DNA of 11,908 bases, taken from positions 1 to 11,908 of the forward strand of contig UZAE01001703.1 in assembly GCA_900617975.1 (NCBI GenBank), written 5' to 3'. Under the pieces are notes generated by a model, which ran no database searches, had not been told where the DNA came from, and was given only the letters and a program-made list of their open reading frames with translations. Positions within the stretch are counted from its first letter, which is position 1. Each line of letters begins with the position of its first letter. A program made the translations under genes and the position numbers. Below, piece by piece: positions 1-9,100 of this stretch. This stretch comes from Rodentolepis nana (Eukaryota; Platyhelminthes; Cestoda; Cyclophyllidea; Hymenolepididae).

Positions 1-209
1 ATTAACACTTGTTACGATCAATAACAAATCAAGGCGAGAGAATATACTAAAATTTGGAGAGAATTCCAGGTCCATATCAGCAAGACTCAATAAATACGCC
101 AAAAACTCATGTGGAGAGTATAATAGGCCTTGGTATTAAAAATTTTAATTCTATTCGCACCGTGGTGTGAGAGTTCGACAAAGGGGAGCTACTTAAAGTA
201 AGAGAAATG

Positions 210-359
210 TGTAGCGGATTGCTTCACTGACCAAACTTATGCTTTGATCTCCCAAAAGCAAGAACTCCTAGTTTGGAATGGTTCCAAGATTAGCGAAGCA
301 ACCGTAACGCTTTAGAGGAAACAGGCAGATGACAAGGAATTGTAGCGGTTTGCTACACT
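210..359. repeat. Short imperfect repeat pair with a small hairpin
   Basis: TGTAGCGGATTGCTTCACT (210-228) and TGTAGCGGTTTGCTACACT (341-359) differ at two positions. The second copy contains a perfect 6-bp inverted repeat, TGTAGC/GCTACA, with a 5-nt loop; the first copy has lost the pairing. The rest of 1-470 holds no gene I can support. Function is unknown. Confidence 0.5.
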
Positions 360-469
360 AGTAAAGCCTGACTGACTCAGAACTCTCTATGGCAGATTCT
401 TCAACATCTAGCTAGACTCCCAGAACCAGCTAAGCTATAGCCTAGCTATAGGGGAAACAGACGTGTAGC

Positions 470-690
470 ACGGAGCACGTTTATTCAGTACGTATATCGC
501 GGATAACGTGTGTGTACAGGAAGGAAACTCATTCATACAACATGGCGGACTTTGGTAAAACAAGTGAGGGTCATTGAGCTGCTATTGGCTGCGTGCTCTT
601 GTCCTCAATCCGTACGTGAGGTTGTACGGCCGCACCTCAAGCCTATGTGTACGCGTATGCGATGACGTGTCCCCCAGAATTCGTTTATTT
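470..690. promoter_or_regulatory. CpG-rich promoter-like patch
   Basis: This stretch has roughly 15 CpG dinucleotides in 200 nt, far more than the AT-rich surroundings. It contains ATTGG (reverse CCAAT box) near 582, TGACGT (half-CRE type) near 664 and repeated TACG/CGTA steps. An ATG in good context (ACAACATGGCG) at 542 opens a short frame, MADFGKTS, that meets a GTGAGG donor-like site and otherwise stops at 575-577. It could be a promoter and first exon of an upstream or alternative transcript. No downstream exon is identified. Confidence 0.3.
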
Positions 691-1373
691 AAGTTGTATC
701 ATTTGCGGTGACATGGAGCAAATCATTAAATTCTCTTTAGGTAGGAAAACATTGTAAAGGCTAAAGGTTATTAACTGGTCCATAGGTCTTTGCAATCGTG
801 TAAGCATTCGGTCCTTATCCTGGTTGGTATCCTTTCTGCAACGTTACAGAATATCCAAAAGCACAAGCGCTGCCATGTTTCGGCCATGATCGCGTTGTGT
901 TCCCCTAAATGTTTCAAAGCTAGTTATGGTGTCTCTACTTAAAGTTATTGAATAGCAACCTAAGTGGAGCAATTTATTTAATTGTATTTTAAAAAACTGT
1001 TTTAAAACGAACTCCTTCGCACGAAAATATTGATGTTTATTGCCAATTAGCGGTAAGCATACTTGGTAAGTAGTGCTGATAACGCTGGCTATCATGAAAA
1101 CAGTAGGATATTATCTAAAGTTAAAATTTGATAAATAAACACTACTCTTACAATTGCATGGCTTCTATTAAGTAAACAAAACTTCATTTTATTTATAATT
1201 CAAATCCATTAAATAAAATGATATGATCTATTCGTTTAAGCGGATATACTATCACTTAAATTGGCCTAGAAATTGCACTAGTTCCAAATGCAATACAATA
1301 TTAATAACTAAAAATACACTGACAAAACCCAACGCACAAACCTTATTGAAGGGCCAAATTACTGGTAACTATA

Positions 1374-1607
1374 ACGATTTGCAAGTGGGGTGTGCGATGG
1401 TCTTTTGAAGACGAAATGCTTCATATAGGCAGAAGCAACGCTTTTCCGACTTTATATTAAAAATACTGGGTTTGCGATAGACATTACCTCCACGTGGTGC
1501 ACCCTGAGAAACGTGTACTCATACGACAAATAGTCTATTAATCGGTAGTTGACATCTGACTTCAAACTACCATTTGATATAAATGAATAAAATACGATTT
1601 GCAAGTG
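1374..1607. repeat. 14-bp direct repeat flanking element A (target-site duplication)
   Basis: ACGATTTGCAAGTG occurs at 1374-1387 and again, identical, at 1594-1607, directly bounding copy A. Perfect flanking repeats of this length are the usual mark of target-primed insertion by LINE-type machinery acting on a LINE or SINE. This supports a retrotransposition origin for the repeat and defines its two ends. Confidence 0.75.
1388..1593 (-). mobile_element. Dispersed repeat copy A, internally deleted, with flanking 14-bp duplications
   Basis: Read on the minus strand, about 1393-1572 matches the copies at 8258-8650 and 11388-11706, including CAGGGTGCACCACGTGGAGG (seen here as its complement around 1486-1505) and the AGTCAACTACCGATTAATAGAC region. 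The outer left end (TTCATTTATATCAAATGG on the minus strand) also resembles the left ends of the other copies. However, about 200 nt between them are missing, so this looks like an internally deleted copy. It continues past the right end of copy C into a tail shared with copy B (ATATAAAGTCGG ... ATGAAGCATTTC). It carries no protein-coding capacity. Confidence 0.75.
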
Positions 1608-2685
1608 CATATCCATCCTCGAAACAACTTATATACCAACTCGCAATTCAAACAGGACAAGTTTAACCATACTACACTCTTAAACAAATTTATTTTCATC
1701 AGTTATATTGGTAATAATTGAACAAAATCTTTAAGATTAGCTTTAGTTATATTAGGTAAAATAATTATATTTTCTAACTGATACTAATATTGTCTTTAAG
1801 GCAATTAATCGAGTTCGATTTAATAGAAGAATTTGAAAATCAGAAAATGGAGACTTAAGACTTTGAATTATTTATTTTAAACTCTATCATCTTATACTCA
1901 AAACAATGAAAACGTGTTCTTCATTTAAGAGACGGCTTTATTACGTCCCCTAATAAAATTAATAATTTTCTTTGAAACAATTAATTATTATTATGAATCT
2001 ATTAAGAAAAAATTTCATCGGTATAGGTTTATATTTTGACCAGATCAACAGGTCGCACATCTCAATAGCACATTTCGAAACTCCTATAGCTATCTGTTTA
2101 GGCACTCGAGTCGGGTAAAGGGATTTTCAAAATAACTAGTCATGGTCCATTCAATGAAATGATCGTAACACCAGAATCAGCGCTGGGTAACCGAATAATC
2201 TTAAATATGTAATTAAGATCAGATTTTAACGTAAATTTTATTTGATATTCTAGATATATCAAACGGGAAAAATAACAGACATAAAAAATCGATAATAAAT
2301 CTTTAGGTAAAGTTATAGCAAACACTTATTTTCCTCAATGATATTGAATCAGAGTGGTCTATTTTTCCGAGATCATAAGATATATAAATGCCATAAAGAG
2401 CAATATTTGAAAAAATTTGAAAACATAAGTGATTGTACAGTTAATATCTTTTGCAATTGAAGAAAGTTGTAGAAAAAACATTACTGGAGGTATTGATACT
2501 GCGCTGTTATGGTCCAAAGTAAACGGTTTTAAAATGTAAAAAAATTTGCTTTTCGTTATGTGTTGTAATTATATTTAATTTAGATAAAACTGTCACATAT
2601 AATAAACCTAGTATTTTAAACTGTTTATTTACTTATATTTAATTTTACGTAAATGGTGCGGTTTCCTCAAGGACGTAAATAAATA
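1608..2685. other. AT-rich intergenic sequence, no gene seen
   Basis: Strongly AT-rich with frequent TTTATT/AATTAA runs. The only longer frame (minus strand, 2140-2325, 61 codons) is compositionally unremarkable and about as long as chance allows at this base composition. The proximal promoter of the PI3K gene may lie in its right part, but I see no convincing core-promoter motif. Confidence 0.5.
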
Positions 2686-2754
2686 CCTCGCCTTTTATCT
2701 TAGTGTGACAGATCCACTAAATTAGTTAGGAGATAATAAACTTTGATGGAATGA
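2686..2754 (+). promoter_or_regulatory. 5' leader: acceptor-like site and minimal upstream ORF overlapping the start codon
   Basis: A pyrimidine-rich stretch ending in AG (CCTTTTATCTTAG, AG at 2702-2703) looks like a splice acceptor about 47 nt before the start codon. It could receive a 5' UTR exon or, in a flatworm, a trans-spliced leader. A second, weaker AG lies at 2728-2729. An upstream ATG at 2746 reads ATG GAA TGA. Its stop overlaps the main ATG at 2751 as ATGA, so ribosomes that terminate there sit on the main start. Whether either signal is used cannot be told from sequence. Confidence 0.4.
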
Positions 2755-3122
2755 ATTATCCGTTTGACGATCTTATTTCTTTTAATGAACCTGAGAAAAG
2801 AAATAAAAGTCCAGCAAGAAGCAGTGTTCTTGAAGAGTTTGATCCACTTTTTGGTACAACTTTACACACAAGTAGAAAATCCTCACGAACAACTGTCACT
2901 TATCACTCTACTGAACGTAAACACGACATCCTGAGGAAAGAAAACGGCTCCGATGAAACGCGATCTTCATATCAAAATCGAATAGGGGGCGTTTTTGACA
3001 AAGACATTATTTGGGATGAATTAAATACCCTCGCGTATAATGAAAAGTCCCTCCAACCGAATAATCTTTCTTCCTCTAATATATCTTCGCCTACGGTCCC
3101 TCAACCTTTTCCGCTTATTAGG
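2751..3122 (+). CDS. PIK3C2: Exon 1: disordered N-terminus with clathrin/adaptor-like motifs
   Basis: This is 124 codons from ATG 2751; an in-frame TAG at 2727-2729 fixes the start unless a spliced leader or an upstream exon joins. The product is Ser/Asn/Arg-rich and low in predicted structure. FDDLISF (residues 5-11) resembles a clathrin-box core and FDPLF (30-34) resembles an acidic-hydrophobic adaptor motif. Class II PI3K N-termini are known to bind clathrin, so these are plausible endocytic contacts, but this is inferred from short motifs. The frame runs to a stop at 3147. The donor AGG|GTACCA at 3122/3123 leaves phase 0, as the next exon needs. An alternative phase-0 donor at 3096 (GTCCCT) is weaker by eye. 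Confidence 0.75.
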
Positions 3123-6100
3123 GTACCATTATTTGTCATTTATCGATGAAATATTTTATGTTATTCACCCATCAAAATTAATTATTTCTATATTATATCT
3201 TAATTTGTACTTGATTAGTCGATTCATCCTCGCTTTCGTCGACTAGTAAGAGGATTTGATTTCTCTTTTGCTATTTGTTTAAATTTTTTGCTGTGGTAAC
3301 ATTCCCTGTCAAGTGTTGATTGATATTAACATTTTAGATAGCTAGATTGCGCAAAACAATAAACTTCTCTTTTAATTTAGCAAAAATCACGAAGTAACAA
3401 TCTTCTCTCTGACAATGTTTCTGTTGACAAAAGCCTACTGAATTTTGCCAAGGCTGTCGATAGGTGAGTTATTAATCATTCCCGCTTTTATGATAACGTG
3501 ATAAAATCTATAATTTTACAAATTACACTAGTACTGCACTATTTTACGTCCATATAAATTAATTCCTTTTCAGTCCTCGTTGTAAAGTTTCATTGAAGAT
3601 GTAATAGCTATTTCTCTCGTTCAACTCAAACGTGACTATCTTATTAGCCTGTCACATGGCGTAAAATTTTATAAATCACACGTAAAAAAAAATATTTTGG
3701 TTGTTTATTTAATTTGCATTTTATTTTCAGTTGTGCACAATGGTTACCGAGTGTCAATGTCAAATTTCCCTCCCCTCAAATCACTAAACTCGAGGATATT
3801 TCGATCTCAGAAACCCCTGTTGCTCTCAATGGCTACCTTATTGATGGGGTTATTAACAGTGACAAAAGCCTTTACTTGAGTCCTGTCAAAGTGGCCAAAA
3901 TGTTTGATGATTGGCGTGTCAATCCCAGCCTTTTTAACATTCCAGATCGATTTTCGACCACTTCTTTCCTTCCGGTGTTGGGCGTCGACTCATTAGCTTC
4001 ATGTACCTATAAAATCTATGTTCCTCGACCAGAGTACTTCCATAAACGTTTCGAGGACAGTGTCAAGAAGTTTTCATTAAGGGAACCCTTCAAAACTGAA
4101 TGTTTTTGTAAGTATGCCTTTTCTATTTATTGAGCTCTTACCTATTTTACTGCGTTGTTTATTTAAATGTCATAAATTGCACGCGTGTTTTAGTGTGGTA
4201 TTTTTAATGATATTTTTCAATTATTTTAAAACTATGGCGAGGGCCAATGCGTACCATCTAGTAAAAGCCGATGGCTTTAAATTCAAGTACGTCAAAGCTG
4301 GTTGTAATGGATTACGCATTTCAGACAAATCGAATTAAGTGCGTTCTTGTAGTTAGTTATTTATGCCAGGCCACAAATAATCAAAATAATCTCTTTCAGC
4401 TTTGTGAATACCTACTCCAAATAAATTAGTTCATTCATGGGTATTTTTAATTCTCCTGAACATTGATTTGAACTCCTCATCAAATACAATATCGTGTTAC
4501 ACTTATTATTACTGATTCCAATAAGAAAGAACTCATTTCACAAACGGATGTTTAAGTTCGGTTGGTGACCAGACACGATGAAGGAGACAATTTAGAAAGT
4601 ATTCCTTCTTAATAGGCAAAATTTTCATCATCATCTATGAACAATACTTTTCATTAAGGTTAAAAATGCCCAATTTTGGCTTACACGATCTCAATTGTGC
4701 AATAGGTTTTTAATGACGTCCAAAAATCAGGTCAACCAACAGATTTTGATGATGAAGTTTTCAAATCTTTGATTGGCACAGATTCTCAGTTAATTTTTTG
4801 GTAGAAATACTGCAAAGACTCTCGTGTATATTATGAACTGTGTAGTTACACACAAAATGAGTCTGTAAATCTAATAGGATGGAAATTTGCTTGCCGCTAC
4901 ACCAGCTCTTCCAGCATAACAAAAATAGGCATAGAAAACCGAACATTTCCCTGTTGTCCAGACAGAAAATTCGTCCTTTTGGGCCCAGCTCCTCAAAGCA
5001 AGAATGACCTCCCAAAACTCAGGAATTAAATTGGAGGGTTCTGCCACGTCTATCATATTCGTCAGATCCCCCCCCCCAGCCCATTATTACCTCTTTGGGT
5101 GCATGGAGCATATTGTGAGAGTAAAAATTTCATAATCCGGCCGAAGTGTTAATCCATTTGAATATATATTTTATTTCATTAACAACAGAGTTCCTTCAAA
5201 GAGTTTGGTCGAATAGATTAAGGAGCTAAGCGAATGGTAGTGAAAATCATACTATATAGCGCCAGGTATATAATTTAAAAATCAGAAACATTTTAATGTC
5301 TTCAGAGTGTGCTATTTCTTATTGGTTTCCCGGGTATATATTTAAAGTCTTTCATGATCATAAATCTTGCCATTATTCGCGCACTTTCTAACTCTATCGA
5401 TTTCCTCTCAGCACCATGTTATTGATGTTGATTGCTCAAAAAATGCACGTTTAGAAATATGGTTTATAATTTTGAGCTAATAAACAGGATTTTCATTTTA
5501 ACGACTTTATAACCTAATCGAGCTGACAATTTTCAATAATCGTGTGAATACTCGTTCTTGATTGGGTGGGTGGGTGGGGGGGGGGGGGGGGGGGGGGGGG
5601 GAGGAAGTAACACTAGATGGTACCATCCCAATTCTTCTGGCTAGTTCTATTGGTTTATTGTGCTTACTATTTTAGCAACTAAGTTGGTGTCCACCCTGAT
5701 GGAAGAGTGTCTTCAGGAGGTCTTTAAGGATAGTTACTCCACCCCGAAGACGTCGGATTTCTGCTTCCGTATCCTCGGTAAAACCGATATATTGCATCCG
5801 TAAGTTGCCTTTATGTGTCTCGCCTATTTCAGGACTTTTACTAATTGTTGTCTTCACAATTGTTTACTTGCCTTAAAAGTTCACTTGAGTGTTTATTAAA
5901 TTTGCCTCACGGGCTTGTTGTTTTTATTGTGTTGATGCCTGGTTTCTATATTGGAATATTTGTACATTTTGGTTAATTTTGTAAAAATTATAATTACAGG
6001 CTTAAATTGGTCAAGGAATTGAGCGTAAAGCCCCCTATTCCGCGTTTCTTTTAGGATCTTTCGAACTTTCATTAAGACTCACATTTTAGTTGTTTGTAGT

Positions 6101-9100
6101 TAAGCTTTGTTTGTAATTGGATGAAATATTAGTGAAATTTTGCATTCATTTACATTTGCTTAGACTCGTAGTCCAAATTCCGGTTGGCAATACTCTGGAG
6201 GTGGTGGAAAGCTCACGTTCCCGAATCGAGGAAATTCCAAAAGTACTTTTAAAATTGACTAATGACGGAGCTTTGCTAATTCACAATTAGTCTGTGCAGG
6301 ATGTTTAATTATTTAGACTTCTTAAACATTGGGAGAGCAAAATAGAATGAGGTGGTAAAAGGGAATATCGTGATTGAAAAGCCGATCAACAGGCATTGAA
6401 CCTTTTTGACAAGTAATTACTGCAATCCACTGAACAAATCGTGGAATTTGAGTTTTTAAACTTACAACCCGAAAGCATTACTGCTAGTATGAAATGAGAG
6501 AATAGTAAAAAATGATGGGTTTTGAGTTTTTTCGTCACATTAATTAGTGTTTACTCGACCTTTACGCGTCAACACCATTTGTGGTTCTATAAATCCACTC
6601 TCTTATTGACTTCTATATATGACTTGATCCGTTGGAAAGTAATCGGATGAAGTCAATCGTCTTTAAGGATGGTTAGGCCACACTGGAGAATTTAAGGCTA
6701 ACAACTAAGGCTTCGGCACAATCGACAACAAGATCACATGTCGTCAACCTCAACGATCCATAAACATTTCAAGGTTCCAATTTTCAGGTGCTGAAAGGCC
6801 TACAAATGATGGAGTCATTTGAAATACTAAGTCTTATAAAGCTTAAAGTTTACATAAAGTTCAACCTGAGCCTCTTGAAATCAGCCTTTGAGAAAGCGAC
6901 GAAAAAACTGATCTGAATTGTGAATAAATACTACTCTCAGTACCCGTGTTCCGATTCGCTTTGTCTTCCTCCTACAACTCCAACTTTAAGGCTACATATC
7001 AGCTTTTTTCTTTATTCTTTTTATCTGTAGAAAAAATGAGGCATAAGTATTGAACAAAGACTACGTGAATTGTGACGAACGCTAAGAGGGTTGCGTTCTG
7101 TGTTTATTAACCTGTAATTGAAAGGTAAGTCAAGAGTATGAGGTAGAAGGCCCACCGTATATAGTGAGGCTGAGTGGGCCTATGAGTTGTTGCAACTATG
7201 TAATGCAATTTCCGTCGATGAGCTTCTAATTTAATTTTAAAGCAATTTTTTCCCATTGAACTGATTAGTTTGTAATTCACCGAATCCTGAAACTGATACT
7301 TCATTGGTTTTAATAGTCATGCAGCTCTTGGTGATCATGAATATATTCAAAGTTGCTGTCGAGCAAAGAACGATGTTTACCTAATCCTCGAGCCTTATGC
7401 TGTGCAAGAGCTTTTCTTACCCACTGTAAGTTGAATATTCAAAACTATTTTAAGGTCACATTTCTTTCCTTCATTTATTTATTTCTTTTCCTCGCTTTTT
7501 AGCCTGAGGATAGAGTCAACAAACTGAACCTACATGATCTTCCCACTATGCAATCGGATATTCCTGATAGGTTGGTTTCTATTATCCGCCTGTATTATTT
7601 TAACCAATAGCGAAGCAGTAAAGTCGTTTTATGATTTTTCATCTCTTTATCTTTTTTTCTTAAGAATCGCGATTGAGGAATCCGTGAAGAAGATTCAGTT
7701 TTACATTGATAAACTCATGAAACAGATTCCCGCAATGTCAACGGTAAGTTTGCCTCCTACTTCCTGGGACAAGAAGGACCATTTAGTCATTTTCGTTTTT
7801 TCCAGTTGTAAAGGTTTCAATCGTGTAGTAACCCGTCGATATAAATTATTAACTTGTCATTTTACCTTGATTCCTCAGCCTCATCTACGTTTTGATGAGA
7901 TAATCAAATGTGTATTTTTAGCATATCAGAGCTCATTTAAGTGCGTTGATATCAATTTTTAATGATTGATCGCAATAGTAGCAAAAGCAAAGTAGTCAGT
8001 TTTTTCATAATTGAACAAAGTCGCACTATTTTATTATTATTGAAATGGAAAGGTGTGTATAGATATGAGAAGTCGCTTAATGGGTAGTCGCACCATGGTA
8101 GCATGTTTGCGTGTTTGTAATGTTTAGCTTTGTTTACATGAACTTGCGGTTACAAATTGGCTTAGTATTTTTCTAGGTGTCATTTTGCTGATCAATCTTA
8201 TTACAGATAGCCACTCCAAAAACCGATTGTCGATCATTTTACTCATATTTTTAATATTTATTTGTTTCAAATGACGGGCGTTTTGATAGTTATCATTAGT
8301 CCTTTAGCCGACTTCGGGTTTCATAGAGGGGAGGAGCAGCAAAGTCACATAAAGTCGATGGGGGGGGGGACGGAAGAGTGATTCACAGATGGAGAAGAGA
8401 CAGAGTGATACAAAGGCAGAAAAAAGATAAGATGAGTATTGTGAAAGTGGTCGGATATGGCATAGAGTCAGGTCATTGTTGTTTGAAGTTAGAAGTCAAT
8501 TGCCGGTTTATATACTTTTTTGTCGTATGAGTTTACGTTTCCCAGGGTGCACTACGTGGAGGTAAGTCTACCGCACACCCCATATTTTAATATAAAGTCG
8601 GGAACGTGTTGTTTCTGCCTTTATGAAGCATTTCATCTCCAGAAAGGCCCTTTGTTGTTAATACTCGACTTAATATGAATGCTAGAAAAGGTATTCCTGT
8701 GGTGGTATTTGCGATTCTTTCTCTAATCGACTTTTGTCTAAAGCCATCTCCTCTATTCAACCTCCAAAAAATTGAAATGGTAAATTATTGATGTGAAGTG
8801 GCTGAAATATTCCATGTTAAGTAGATCACATAAATGTATTGAATTTTACTTTACTCATTCACTTGTTACTCTATAGTGAGATCATTAGCGTTTGTTGGCT
8901 TGCCAAGCACTTTTTTGTTATTCCGTTATTAATACAATAATAATCTAATTTTTGTTGCTTAGAGCACTTTGGACACGGTTGGCGAATTATGTGGACGGTT
9001 GAAAACGGCTGTGGATGATCATATTTCAAATATCTGTCACCGAACAGCCATCTATTCGCTTTCAGAAACAATGGAATCCTTCCAGTGCTGTCTACACCAT

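Noticed and set aside
420..450. Palindromic AGCTATAG/CTATAGCT cluster
   Set aside because: Short and self-complementary by composition. No associated element or conserved spacing.
844..1095. 83-codon minus-strand frame
   Set aside because: No recognisable family, no splice or promoter context, and a length within chance expectation for this AT content.
3040..3246. 68-codon plus-strand frame overlapping exon 1
   Set aside because: Shadow in another frame, continuing into intron 1 with hydrophobic low-complexity translation.
4114..4338. Plus-strand frame in intron 3, end loosely like a FLYWCH-type zinc finger (DGFKFKYVKAGC)
   Set aside because: Only the first part of such a finger could be imagined, the later Cys/His residues are absent, and exons 3 and 4 join in phase without it.
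4761..5056. Two overlapping minus-strand frames in intron 3
   Set aside because: They overlap in different frames, have no family match and sit beside a poly-C tract. At most old mobile-element debris.
6788..6913. 42-codon open stretch after TTTTCAG in intron 4
   Set aside because: No usable donor before the stop, and exons 4 and 5 already join in phase within the conserved RBD.
7534..7962. 142-codon plus-strand frame
   Set aside because: It runs across introns 6 and 7 in a frame fixed by exon 7. Its conserved part is exon 7 only, with clear splice sites on both sides.
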